Below, piece by piece: positions 40,304 through 48,427 of a DNA stretch of 64,000 bases. Under the pieces are notes generated by a model. It made no database searches, had not been told where the DNA came from, and saw only the letters and a list, made by a program, of their open reading frames with translations. Position 1 is the stretch's first letter. Every line of letters begins with the position of its first letter. The stretch lies in assembly GCA_052324925.1 (NCBI GenBank), contig JBQPRE010000001.1, one strand, 5' to 3'. The stretch comes from Flavimobilis sp052324925. GTDB lineage: Bacteria; Actinomycetota; Actinomycetes; Actinomycetales; Cellulomonadaceae. The position numbers and the translations under genes were made by a program.

Positions 40304-42598
40304 TCAGGCGTCGGCCGACGCGTCGCCCGCGCCCGCAGCACCGGTGACGCCCGCAGCAGCACCGCTGACGATCGGCGCGGAACCGTCGGGCAGCGACCCC
40401 GTCGACCCGGCCATGTGCTTGACGCGCGAGGAGATCTCGACGTGGCGCCCCTTGACCATGGGCCGCTGCTGCGGGTTGCCCAGGTAGCCGCACGTGCGCT
40501 TGACGACGTCGCACGTCCGCGGGTCGTCGTTGCCGCACGCGGGGCACGCGAAGCCGCGCGCCGTCGGCGTGAAGTCGCCCTTGTAGTCGCACTCGAGGCA
40601 GTGGTCGATGGGCGTGTTCGTGCCGAGGTAGCCGACGCTGTCGTACGCGTAGTCCCACACCGCTTCGAGGGCCTTGGGGTTCTGCTGCAGCACGGGGTAT
40701 TCGCAGTAGTGGATGAACCCGCCGGCCGTGAGCGGTGCGTAGACCTTCTCGAAGTCGAGCTTCTCGAACGGCGTCGGGTTCTTGCGCACGTCGTAGTGGA
40801 ACGAGTTCGTGTAGTAGCCCTTGTCGGTGATGTTCTCGACGTCGCCGAACTTCTTCGCGTCGAGGCGTGCGAAGCGGTCGGTGAGGGACTCGCTCGGCGT
40901 CGCGTACACGGAGAACTGGTAGTGGTGCTCTGCGGTCCAGGCGCGGGCGTGCTCCGAGAGCGTCCGCAGGACGCGCAGCGTGAACTCCTTGGCCTCCGGG
41001 TTCGACTCCCACTCGCCGCCGAAGAACGCGGCAGCCGCTTCATAGAGGCCGATGTAGCCGAGCGACACCGTGGCGCGGCCGTCGCGGAAGAGGCGGTCGA
41101 CGTCGTCCGTCGGCGCGAGACGCTCGCCGAACGCGCCGTGACGGTAGAGGATCGGCGCGTTCGCGGGCACGGCCTCCTTGCACCGCTCGACCCGGTACAG
41201 GAGTGCGTCGTGCACGGTCTCGAGACGCTCGTCGAGCAGCGCCCAGAACGCGTCGAGGTCGCCGCGCGTCTCGAGCGCGATGCGGGGCACGTTGAGGGTG
41301 ACGACGCCGAGGTTCATGCGGCCTTCGACGACGTCGGCGCCCGACGGGTCGTTCCACCCCTGCAGGAATGAGCGGCAGCCCATCGGCACCTTGAACGAGC
41401 CGGTGATCTCGACGATCTTGTCGTAGCTGAGGACGTCGGGGTACATGCGCTTGGTCGAGCACTCGACGGCGAGCTGCTTGATGTCGTAGTTGGGGTCGTC
41501 GGCCGTGAGGTTGGTGCCGCGGCGCAGCGTGAAGATGAGCTTGGGGAAGATCGCGGTGCGGCGCTCCTTGCCGAGGCCGAGGATGCGCACCTCGAGGATT
41601 GCGCGCTGGATCTCGCGCGAGAACCAGCTCGTGCCGAGGCCGAAGCCGACGGACGTGAACGGCGTCTGCCCGTTCGACGTGAACAGGGTGTTGATCTCGT
41701 ACTCGAGGGACTGCATCGAGTCGTAGATGTCCTTGCGCGTCTTGGCGCGGGCGTAGTCGACGCGGCGCGTGGCGTCGTCGATCCACTCTTCGGCGTCGGC
41801 GAGGTGCTTGGTGTAGTTGGCTTCGGCGTAGGGCTCGAGGAGCTCGTCGATGCGGTTGACGGAGCAGCCGCCGTACTGGCTCGAGGAGACGTTCGCGATG
41901 ATCTGCGTGATCTGCGCGGTCGCCGTCTGGATGGAGCGCGGCGGGGACACCTGGGCGTTGCCGATGCGGAAGCCCTCGGACAGCATCGCGTTGAAGTCGA
42001 TGAGGCAGCAGTTCGTCATCGGCGCATACGGGTGGTAGTCGAGGTCGTGGTAGTGCAGGTCGCCCTTGGAGTGGGCGTTGGCGACGTGCGCGGGCAGCAT
42101 GCGCAGGCCGATGGCCTTGCCGACCGCGCCGGCGGTGAGGTCGCGCTGGGTGTTGAAGACGTCGGCGTCTTTGTTGGCGTTCTCGTGGACGACGCTCGAG
42201 TCCTTGTCGACGAGCTGGCCGATCGAGTGGTTGACGTCGAGCGACTGTGAGCGGGCGAGGTCGCGCTGCACGCGGTAGTCGATGTAGGCCTTGGCGACGC
42301 CGTACTCGTGGGAGGACAGGAGAGTGTGCTCGACGACGTTCTGGATCTCGTAGATCTGCACCTCATCCGCGTAGCGTGCGTGGAGCTCCGCGAGCGCGCG
42401 CTCGACGAGGTCGGTGATGGTGAGCTGGTGAAGTGCGGTGATCTCGCCGTGGACCTCGACGAAGGCCTTGGTGACGGCGGCGGTGATGCGACCGGTGTCG
42501 AATGCGAGTGCGCGGCCGTCGCGCTTGCGCACGGTGAGTGTGGCCGTCGGGGCCTCTGGCTGTGCGTCCTGCTCGGTTCCGTTCAGCATGGTCGTCAC
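40304..42598 (-). CDS. nrdD: Anaerobic (class III) ribonucleoside-triphosphate reductase NrdD
   Basis: This 764-residue enzyme makes dNTPs without oxygen. An ATP-cone (VRKRDGRALAFDTGRITAAVTKAF, shortened) occupies residues 20-110. The barrel holds VSSSQYGGCSVNRIDE and the catalytic cysteines. At the C-terminus four Cys form a zinc site (CLEC, CPAC) and the glycyl radical is Gly704 in RTCGYLG. The GTG at 42598 has GGCGGGA upstream. An ATG three codons later is an alternative. Two NrdR boxes stand directly upstream. The gene implies that the organism can grow, or at least survive, without oxygen. Confidence 0.96.
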   Translation of the reverse strand: MTTMLNGTEQDAQPEAPTATLTVRKRDGRALAFDTGRITAAVTKAFVEVHGEITALHQLTITDLVERALAELHARYADEVQIYEIQNVVEHTLLSSHEYGVAKAYIDYRVQRDLARSQSLDVNHSIGQLVDKDSSVVHENANKDADVFNTQRDLTAGAVGKAIGLRMLPAHVANAHSKGDLHYHDLDYHPYAPMTNCCLIDFNAMLSEGFRIGNAQVSPPRSIQTATAQITQIIANVSSSQYGGCSVNRIDELLEPYAEANYTKHLADAEEWIDDATRRVDYARAKTRKDIYDSMQSLEYEINTLFTSNGQTPFTSVGFGLGTSWFSREIQRAILEVRILGLGKERRTAIFPKLIFTLRRGTNLTADDPNYDIKQLAVECSTKRMYPDVLSYDKIVEITGSFKVPMGCRSFLQGWNDPSGADVVEGRMNLGVVTLNVPRIALETRGDLDAFWALLDERLETVHDALLYRVERCKEAVPANAPILYRHGAFGERLAPTDDVDRLFRDGRATVSLGYIGLYEAAAAFFGGEWESNPEAKEFTLRVLRTLSEHARAWTAEHHYQFSVYATPSESLTDRFARLDAKKFGDVENITDKGYYTNSFHYDVRKNPTPFEKLDFEKVYAPLTAGGFIHYCEYPVLQQNPKALEAVWDYAYDSVGYLGTNTPIDHCLECDYKGDFTPTARGFACPACGNDDPRTCDVVKRTCGYLGNPQQRPMVKGRHVEISSRVKHMAGSTGSLPDGSAPIVSGAAAGVTGAAGAGDASADA

Positions 42599-42629
42599 GT
42601 TGAATCCCGCCCTGTCTCCGTTGGCTGAG

Positions 42630-42674
42630 CACTACATCTAGTGGTGTTGCGCGGTTGCAAGACTAGATCTTGTG
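42630..42674 (-). promoter_or_regulatory. Two NrdR boxes upstream of nrdDG
   Basis: CACTACATCTAGTG (42630-42643) and GACTAGATCTTGTG (42661-42674) both fit the NrdR consensus acaCwAtATaTwGtgt. Their centres are 31 bases apart, three helical turns, as usual for NrdR pairs. NrdR is the ATP/dATP-sensing repressor of ribonucleotide reductases and would be encoded elsewhere. Confidence 0.85.
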
Positions 42675-42766
42675 GTGCGCTGGGCCTAGGACGAAGGTCC
42701 CGGAGGGACGGCGTGACGTCGTCCCAGCGGCAGGAAGATGCCGCTGGATGCCACGGGTGTCATTTA

Positions 42767-42806
42767 CCGCGTCGGGCGCGCCCGGAGGAGAGGGCGCCCG
42801 ACGCGG
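42767..42806 (-). terminator. Terminator after the chemoreceptor gene
   Basis: A perfect 13-bp stem (42767-42779 with 42794-42806) and a 14-base loop lie 7 bases past the chemoreceptor stop codon. A second small hairpin (AGCGGC..GCCGCT, 42726-42745) follows. Confidence 0.7.
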
Positions 42807-42813
42807 CAGCGGG

Positions 42814-44046
42814 CTAGCGGTCAGCCCTCGTGTAGACGAAGCGCGCGACCTCGAGACGCAGCGCCTCGCTGAGCCCGGACAGCTGGCTCACGACCTCGCT
42901 CGCGTCACTCGCTGCATCGCTCGACGTCGTCGCAGTCGCCGCCATGCCGTCAGTGCTCGTTGCGATCTCGGTCGTCCGGGTCGCAGCCTCCGTCACCGAC
43001 CGCGACATCTCGCTCGTCGTGGCAGTCTGCTCCTCGACGGCGGAGGCGATCGTCAGCTGGAAGTCGTTGATCGACGCGATGATCTGCGAGATCTCGTCGA
43101 TCGACGTCACTGCTTGAGCCGTGTCAGCCTGGATCGCCTCGACCTTGCGCGCGATGTCCTCGGTCGCGCGCGCGGTCTCCTGCGCGAGGTCCTTGACCTC
43201 GCCTGCCACGACAGCGAACCCCTTGCCGGCTTCGCCCGCACGGGCAGCCTCGATCGTCGCGTTGAGCGCGAGAAGGTTGGTCTGCTCGGCGATCCCGGTG
43301 ATCGCGCGCACGACCGTGCTGATCTCCTGGCTCGACCCGCCCAGGCGCGTGATCGTTGCGGTGGTCGTCCCGGCGACGACCGTGGCCTGCTCGGCGACCT
43401 GCGCGGCCTTCGCGGCGTTCTGCGCGATCTCGCGGATCGATGCACCCATCTGCTCGGCGCCGGCAGCGGCAGCAGCGACGTTGCGTGAGGCCTCGCTCGC
43501 GGCCGTGGCCACGGTGCTCGCCTGCGCCGATGCGTCCCGGGCGCTCGAGGCGACAAGCGTGCTCGTGCCCGCGAGGGAGGTGACAGCGCCGCCCAGCGTC
43601 TGGGTCGTGTCGCTCACGCCGGCGACGAGCGTCGTGAGGGTCGCCCGGGCCGCGTTGAGGTCCCGCGCGGCGTGGCCCAGCTCGTCGAGCAGGTAGACGG
43701 GCGCCTCGACCGTGAGATCGCCTCGGCTCATCGCGTCGAGAGATGCGCTCAGCCCTGAGGCTGACGCCCGGAGCCGTCGTGCGACAGACGTGGCCTGAAC
43801 CCATTGCGCCGCCGCACACAGCACGACGGTTGCGAGGATGATCCACGTCGCCATCGTCGCCTGCTGCTGTGCAGCGACGCCCGCCTCCCCTGCCACCGAG
43901 CGGCCGATCATCTGCACGGAGACGACGGACACCGCCGTGACGATGAGCGCGAGGGTCATCGACCCGGAGAGGATCGCCGTCATCTGACGACGGATCGACG
44001 ACGTCTTGGGCTGCGCCTCGGATGTGGGCGGAAGTGCGTGTGTCAT
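42814..44046 (-). CDS. Methyl-accepting chemotaxis protein without sensor domain
   Basis: This 410-residue receptor has two spans (about 22-46 and 64-84) joined by only 17 extracellular residues, so it has no ligand-binding domain. A HAMP-like segment (VARRLRASASGLSASLDAMSRGDLTV, shortened) precedes the signalling hairpin, whose tip EQTNLLALNATIEAARAGEAGKGFAVVAGEV is the CheA/CheW contact (shortened: EQTNLLALNATIEAARAGE). No CheR-tethering pentapeptide is present. AGGAGG lies 7 bases before the ATG at 44046. No other chemotaxis or flagellar gene is in the window. Confidence 0.92.
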   Translation of the reverse strand: MTHALPPTSEAQPKTSSIRRQMTAILSGSMTLALIVTAVSVVSVQMIGRSVAGEAGVAAQQQATMATWIILATVVLCAAAQWVQATSVARRLRASASGLSASLDAMSRGDLTVEAPVYLLDELGHAARDLNAARATLTTLVAGVSDTTQTLGGAVTSLAGTSTLVASSARDASAQASTVATAASEASRNVAAAAAGAEQMGASIREIAQNAAKAAQVAEQATVVAGTTTATITRLGGSSQEISTVVRAITGIAEQTNLLALNATIEAARAGEAGKGFAVVAGEVKDLAQETARATEDIARKVEAIQADTAQAVTSIDEISQIIASINDFQLTIASAVEEQTATTSEMSRSVTEAATRTTEIATSTDGMAATATTSSDAASDASEVVSQLSGLSEALRLEVARFVYTRADR

Positions 44047-44245
44047 GCCTCGGCCTCCTGGGATGCGGCGACGACGTGCATCGCGCGACTCGACGACAGG
44101 CCGGGTGTCCCCGCTACGGGCCTCGGGGCCCACCTTGGCCATCACGGTCCCTATCGGCTGTGACGGAGGCACTATGAGGAAATGCGCGTACTGGGCGCGG
44201 CGACCGAGGTGTGGACACTCCTTTCGGCAGGCGAGACTGGCCGTG

Positions 44246-44251
44246 TAGCCT
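44246..44251 (+). promoter_or_regulatory. -10 box before the aromatic leader peptide
   Basis: TAGCCT is separated by 7 bases from the ATG of the leader peptide, so the transcript would begin at or one base before that ATG. Confidence 0.6.
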
Positions 44252-44258
44252 CTCCCTC

Positions 44259-44324
44259 ATGCAGATCCGTTGGTATTGGCGCTTTACGCAGGCTCCTGGT
44301 GGGGCCTCGCGGGCGTGCGCCTGA
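44259..44324 (+). CDS. Aromatic leader peptide of DAHP synthase
   Basis: A 21-codon ORF starts at a probably leaderless ATG and has consecutive codons for Trp-Tyr-Trp-Arg-Phe at positions 5-9. Four aromatic residues in five codons, directly upstream of the first enzyme of aromatic synthesis, are the mark of a ribosome-mediated attenuator. A Phe-containing leader before a DAHP synthase gene is known in Corynebacterium glutamicum. The ORF ends at TGA 44322-44324, and the terminator hairpin begins 28 bases later. Confidence 0.7.
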   Translation: MQIRWYWRFTQAPGGASRACA

Positions 44325-44383
44325 CCGACAACCTTCCCACCGGAGCCAGCAGAGGGCCTTGGACGCGAGAGCGTCCGGGCCCT
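44291..44383 (+). promoter_or_regulatory. Attenuator region upstream of DAHP synthase
   Basis: Two hairpins can form. The first pairs the distal part of the leader ORF (44291-44303) with 44336-44347, with one bulged base. The second (44353-44358/44378-44383 and 44361-44366/44371-44376) closes on a GAGA loop and ends in CCCTTC, like a terminator. Stalling at the Trp-Tyr-Trp codons would leave the first segment free to pair. The antiterminator pairing is not clear by eye. Confidence 0.6.
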
Positions 44384-44453
44384 TCGTCATGAGACGGACG
44401 GCTCCCGCGGCGACGGGGCTCCGTCGACGAGACCTACCCGAGGAGCGCCACCC

Positions 44454-45527
44454 ATGACCGCCACCACGCCGCTCGCCCCCGCGACGAGCGACCTTCGCGT
44501 CCGCGAGCTCGACCCGCTGCCGACGCCTGCCGAGATGCTTGCCGACCTCCCCCTGACGGGCGCGGCCGCTGAGCTCGTTGCCCGCTCGCGCGACGAGGTC
44601 CGCCGTGTCTTTGCGGGCGAGGACGACCGGCTCGTCGTCGTCGTCGGACCGTGCTCCATCCACGACGCGGACGCCGCGCTCGACTACGCCACGCGCCTGG
44701 CCGCGCTCGTCCCCGAGCTCGAGGCCGACCTGTGCGTCGTCATGCGCGTGTACTTCGAGAAGCCGCGCACGACGGTCGGCTGGAAGGGCCTCATCAACGA
44801 CCCGGACCTTGACGGCACGCACGACATCCGCCGCGGCCTGCGCCTCGCGCGCGAGGTCCTCCTCGGCGTGCTCGACGAGGGCGTGCCTGCGGCGTGCGAG
44901 TTCCTCGAGCCGACGAGCCCCCAGTTCATCGCCGACGCGGTGACGTGGGGTGCGATCGGTGCGCGCAACGCCGAGTCCCAGGTGCACCGGCAGCTCGCGT
45001 CGGGCTTGTCCATGCCCGTCGGGTTCAAGAACGCGACCGACGGCGACGTGAAGATCGCGGTCGACGGCTGCATCACTGCCGCAGCCGAGCACACGTTCTT
45101 CGGGATCGACTCCGCGGGGCGCGCGGCCGCCGTCGCGACCGCGGGCAACCCCGACTGCCACGTCATCCTCCGCGGCGGACGTTCGGGCCCCAACTACGAC
45201 GACGCGTCCGTGTCCGCGGCGCTCGACGTCGCCGAGGGCTCGGGCCTCGGCCGCCGTCTCATGATCGACGCCTCGCACGGCAACTCCGGCAAGTCCTGGG
45301 AGCGTCAGGCAGAGGTCGTGCGCGAGATCGGCGCGTCTGTCGCGGCCGGCAACCGTGAGATCGCGGCCGTGATGATGGAGTCGTTCATCGTCGCCGGGGC
45401 GCAGAAGCCCGCCCCGTCGGGCCTCGTCTACGGGCGGTCCGTCACGGACGAGTGCCTCGACTGGGGGACGACGGCCGAGCTGCTGCGCGGCTTGGCGTCG
45501 GATGTGCGTGCCCGTAGGGAGGCATGA
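44454..45527 (+). CDS. aroG: 3-deoxy-7-phosphoheptulonate (DAHP) synthase, type I
   Basis: This 357-residue enzyme joins phosphoenolpyruvate and erythrose 4-phosphate, the entry to the shikimate pathway. Type I motifs are VVVGPCSIHDADAAL, the substrate loop EKPRTTVGWKGLINDP, GARNAESQVHRQLASGLSMPVGFKN (shortened: GARNAESQVHRQLASG), ILRGGRSGPNYD and IDASHGNSGK. The metal ligands (Cys, His, Glu and Asp) are in these blocks. AGGAG lies 8 bases upstream of the ATG. The upstream leader peptide suggests control by charged tRNA for Trp, Tyr or Phe, on top of allosteric inhibition. Confidence 0.96.
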   Translation: MTATTPLAPATSDLRVRELDPLPTPAEMLADLPLTGAAAELVARSRDEVRRVFAGEDDRLVVVVGPCSIHDADAALDYATRLAALVPELEADLCVVMRVYFEKPRTTVGWKGLINDPDLDGTHDIRRGLRLAREVLLGVLDEGVPAACEFLEPTSPQFIADAVTWGAIGARNAESQVHRQLASGLSMPVGFKNATDGDVKIAVDGCITAAAEHTFFGIDSAGRAAAVATAGNPDCHVILRGGRSGPNYDDASVSAALDVAEGSGLGRRLMIDASHGNSGKSWERQAEVVREIGASVAAGNREIAAVMMESFIVAGAQKPAPSGLVYGRSVTDECLDWGTTAELLRGLASDVRARREA

Positions 45528-45576
45528 GGGGCGTCAGCCCGCTGGACGAGGCTGCTCCGCATCGCGTGGGATGCGG

Positions 45577-45725
45577 CATAATGACGTCGTCGCGTGTTCG
45601 ACCCGACGCAGGGGGCGGGTCGGCCGGGGCAGCGGCATCGCATGCGATGCCGCCCGATGAGGAGCGTGGCTTGTCACGCGCCACCCCCTGAGGCCCGCCT
45701 CGCGCCCGCGCGAGGCGGGCCTTTT
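45577..45725 (+). ncRNA. Candidate structured small RNA or 3' leader element
   Basis: The stretch after aroG has a CATAAT -10-like box (45577-45582), then a chain of inverted repeats: GACCCG/CGGGTC near 45599-45621, a loopless palindrome of GCGGCATCGCA and its complement (45632-45653), GCGTG/CACGC (45664-45679) and finally the terminator with a T-run. A promoter-hairpins-terminator order fits a small RNA of about 130 bases. No -35 box is seen, so a structured aroG 3' region is the alternative. I could not match it to a known RNA family. Confidence 0.4.
45691..45725 (+). terminator. Intrinsic terminator downstream of aroG
   Basis: A perfect 14-bp stem (45691-45704 with 45709-45722) is followed by TTTT. 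This is the most classical Rho-independent terminator in the window and also separates the convergent SulP gene. Confidence 0.9.
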
Positions 45726-45803
45726 CCGTTCTCGTGCGCGGTGCCCTCCGGCGAGGCGCGGGCGGCCCTCCGGCGAGGCGTGGGCGCGAGCCGGGAGCGG
45801 CGG

Positions 45804-47438
45804 CTAGCGGGCGATGTGCACGCGGGCGTGCGCGACCGCGGCGTCGAGGTCGTCGAAGAGGTGGTGCTCGCTCGCGAGCTCGTCGAGCACACCCACGCGC
45901 GTGAGCACGGGACGATGCTGCTCCTGGACGCCCTTGACGAGAACCGTGACGCCGGCCCGCTCGAGCGTCCCCACGAGCTCGGCGAGCGCGTGTGCTCCGG
46001 TCGCGTCGACGAGCCTCAGTCCGGACAGGCGCAGCACGACGACGCGGGCGCCGTGGTCGCGCAGCACGGTCTCGGCGATGCGGTCGGCCGCGCCGAAGAA
46101 CATGGATCCGTCGAGCCGGAACAGGGCGATGTGCTCGTCGCCGTCGGTCGCGGGCCCGGGCAGGGGCTGACGGTGGACGACCGACGCGCGCGAGATCGCG
46201 CGCAGCGCGAGGAGCGCCGCAGCCGCCAGGCCGACGACGATCGCCTGCACCAGGTCGACCGCGATCGTCACGACGGCGGTCACGACGAGGACGAGCGCGC
46301 TGCCCCGCGTCGAGCGCAGCACCGTGCGCACCGCGCGGATGTCGACCATGCGGAACGCCGTCACCATGAGGACGCCCGAGAGCGCGGCGAGCGGGATGCG
46401 CCCGACGGGCCCGGTCGCCGCGTAGATGACGACGAGGATGACGAGACCGTGAATGACGGCGGCGAGCCGCGTCTGCGCGCCGGCGCGCACGTTGACCGCG
46501 GTGCGCGCGATTGCTCCGGTCGCCGGCATCCCGCCGAAGAGGCCAGCGGCCACGCTCGCGAGGCCCTGCCCGACGAGCTCTCGGTCCGGGTCGTAGCGGC
46601 GGGCGTCGTCGGGCAGCGTCTCGGACGGCATGGTCGCGGCCACGCGCGCCGACAGGAGCGACTCGATCGCGGCGAGCGCTGCGACTGCGACCGCGGGACC
46701 GACGAGCTCGCTGAGGAGCGCGGGCGTCACGCCCGGGATCGAGGGTGCGGGCAGAGCGTCGGGAAGCGCGCCGATGCGCGCGATCGGTGCGTCGAGAAGC
46801 TCGGCGGCCACCGTGACGAGGATGATCGCGACGAGCGAGGCGGGGAGCGCGGACCACACGCGCGGCAGGACGAGCATGAGCGCGACGACCGCGGCGACGG
46901 CTCCGAGCGTCCACACGACGGTCGAGCCGGCGCGCGGGATGACGTCGATCGCGGTGAGCAGCGGGTTCTCGCCGGCCTTCGCCACGACGCCGACGGCCGC
47001 GGGCACCTGCTGCAGGAAGATGATCGTCGCGATGCCGAGCGTGAAGCCCTCGACGACGGGCCATGGGATGAAGGTGACGACCCGGCCGAGGCGCGCGATG
47101 CCTGCCGCGAGGACGATCAGACCGGCCATGATGGCGACGAGCGGGACGGAGCCCGCGCCGTGGACGGCGACGAGCGGGGCCAGGACGACGGCCATGGCGC
47201 CTGTCGGGCCTGAGACCTGGACGCGCGAGCCGCCGAACACTGCGGCGACGATGCCGGCGACGACGGCGGTGACGAGGCCGGCGGCCGGGCCGACGCCTGA
47301 GCTCACGCCGAACGCGAGGGCGAGGGGGAGTGCGACGACGCCGACGGTGACGCCGGCGAGGAGGTCGCTGCGGACGCTCGTGAGGCGCGGCATGGCGGAG
47401 AGACGGGGGGCGCGCTCGGGCGCGGAGGTGGGGGTCAT
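45804..47438 (-). CDS. SulP-family anion transporter with STAS domain
   Basis: This 544-residue membrane protein imports inorganic anions such as sulfate or bicarbonate. About eleven spans begin with the family N-terminus SDLLAGVTVGVVALPLALAFG and include GLFGGMPATGAIARTAVNVRAGAQT (shortened: GMPATGAIARTAVN). The cytoplasmic STAS domain covers the last 100 residues (FRLDGSMFFGAADRI, VLRLSGLRLVDATGAHAL). The ATG at 47438 is chosen from the family start. The substrate cannot be told. It is on the same strand as the TetR gene, 130 bases downstream. Confidence 0.92.
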   Translation of the reverse strand: MTPTSAPERAPRLSAMPRLTSVRSDLLAGVTVGVVALPLALAFGVSSGVGPAAGLVTAVVAGIVAAVFGGSRVQVSGPTGAMAVVLAPLVAVHGAGSVPLVAIMAGLIVLAAGIARLGRVVTFIPWPVVEGFTLGIATIIFLQQVPAAVGVVAKAGENPLLTAIDVIPRAGSTVVWTLGAVAAVVALMLVLPRVWSALPASLVAIILVTVAAELLDAPIARIGALPDALPAPSIPGVTPALLSELVGPAVAVAALAAIESLLSARVAATMPSETLPDDARRYDPDRELVGQGLASVAAGLFGGMPATGAIARTAVNVRAGAQTRLAAVIHGLVILVVIYAATGPVGRIPLAALSGVLMVTAFRMVDIRAVRTVLRSTRGSALVLVVTAVVTIAVDLVQAIVVGLAAAALLALRAISRASVVHRQPLPGPATDGDEHIALFRLDGSMFFGAADRIAETVLRDHGARVVVLRLSGLRLVDATGAHALAELVGTLERAGVTVLVKGVQEQHRPVLTRVGVLDELASEHHLFDDLDAAVAHARVHIAR

Positions 47439-47482
47439 CGGGCGGGCGTCGTGCGGGACTCGGAACGCACGGCTGCACTCCT

Positions 47483-47503
47483 TCCGCCATATCTTATGGC
47501 GGA
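47483..47503 (-). promoter_or_regulatory. Operator-like palindrome upstream of SulP gene
   Basis: TCCGCCATA and its exact complement TATGGCGGA flank TCT. This 9-3-9 palindrome is the most AT-rich spot in the 130-base gap and lies 45 bases before the SulP start, a typical repressor position. The binding protein is unknown. Confidence 0.6.
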
Positions 47504-47568
47504 CGGAGGGCAGATTCGTAGGACGTCTGTCACCGCCGCTCGCGCGCGGGTCGCGGCGGCGGCCGGGA

Positions 47569-48231
47569 TCAGCTTGCGTCGGTGCCCGTGGTGGCTCGCG
47601 ACACGGGCGTCGCACGCGCGTCGAGCACCTGCGCGACGATCGCTTCGACGGCGAACTCGGTGGCCTCGCCGAGCTCGACGGCTGCGGGGTCGAGGAGCCA
47701 CTGGATCTGGAGGCCGTCCATGACGGCGAGGATCGAGGCTGCGGCGCGGTCGACCGTCTCGGGTGCGGTCACGCCCTCGTCGGCGCACATCGTGCGGAAT
47801 GCCGTGGCGACCTCGTTGCGCAGGTTGACGTAGCGCTCCTCGAAGAAGCTCCGGGCAGGGTGGCCGTCCGTGACGGCCTCGCTGGACAGGACGGTGAAGG
47901 CCTGGACGATTCCGGCGCGACGCGCGTTGAGGAACGCCGTCTTGACGAGGTGGCGGAACAGCTCGGCGCCGCCGGGGATGTGCTGGGTGGGGAGGTCCTC
48001 GACGTCTTCGTCGTCCCGGAACTTGAGGACCTCGAGGAGGAGGGCGCTCTTCGAGCCGAAGTAGTGGAGCACGCCGGCGTGCGTCATGCCGACCTGCTCG
48101 GCGATGTCGCTGAGCGGGCCCTTGTACCCCTTGGCTGCGAACGTCGCGATGGCCGCGCGGAGGATCTCTTCACGGCGCTGCGCCGTCTCGGGGCGGGGCT
48201 GGAGCGTCCTGCGAGCGGTCGGGCTGACCAT
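47569..48231 (-). CDS. TetR-family transcriptional regulator
   Basis: This 220-residue regulator has an N-terminal helix-turn-helix (RREEILRAAIATFAAKGYKG, then LSDIAEQVGMTHAGVLHYFGSK) and a helical ligand domain (AFLNARRAGIVQAF, VMDGLQIQWLLDP). It is divergent from the GH3/ABC importer operon, and the gap between them has nested inverted repeats. It is therefore the likely repressor of that operon. The ligand is expected to be an oligosaccharide or a breakdown product. TetR-type control of sugar importers is less common than LacI-type in actinobacteria. Confidence 0.92.
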   Translation of the reverse strand: MVSPTARRTLQPRPETAQRREEILRAAIATFAAKGYKGPLSDIAEQVGMTHAGVLHYFGSKSALLLEVLKFRDDEDVEDLPTQHIPGGAELFRHLVKTAFLNARRAGIVQAFTVLSSEAVTDGHPARSFFEERYVNLRNEVATAFRTMCADEGVTAPETVDRAAASILAVMDGLQIQWLLDPAAVELGEATEFAVEAIVAQVLDARATPVSRATTGTDAS

Positions 48232-48329
48232 GGTGAGAACTCATCTCGTCGTCGTGCAGCGGGTAGTGGGGTGCGAGCCGCGGAGGCCATGGAGGTCGGC
48301 GCCGTCCATTGTCGTTGCGGAACTGTGAC

Positions 48330-48365
48330 ACTGTCGACTTCCCATCTTACTTTCTCGACAGTAAG
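48330..48365. promoter_or_regulatory. Nested inverted repeats between TetR gene and ABC importer operon
   Basis: ACTGTCGA (48330-48337) is exactly complementary to TCGACAGT (48355-48362), and CTTACT (48346-48351) to AGTAAG (48360-48365). The second pair forms a 20-base palindrome with an 8-base centre, the size of a TetR operator. The site lies about 65 bases before the binding-protein gene. Confidence 0.7.
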
Positions 48366-48427
48366 TTAAGGCCAGCCAACCTGGCAACGGCCCCGACGAA
48401 GGGGCTCGGTCCACTTCAGGAGCGACG

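Noticed and set aside
45577..45725. 6C RNA family
   Set aside because: The region lacks the two hairpin loops with six consecutive C residues that define the family.
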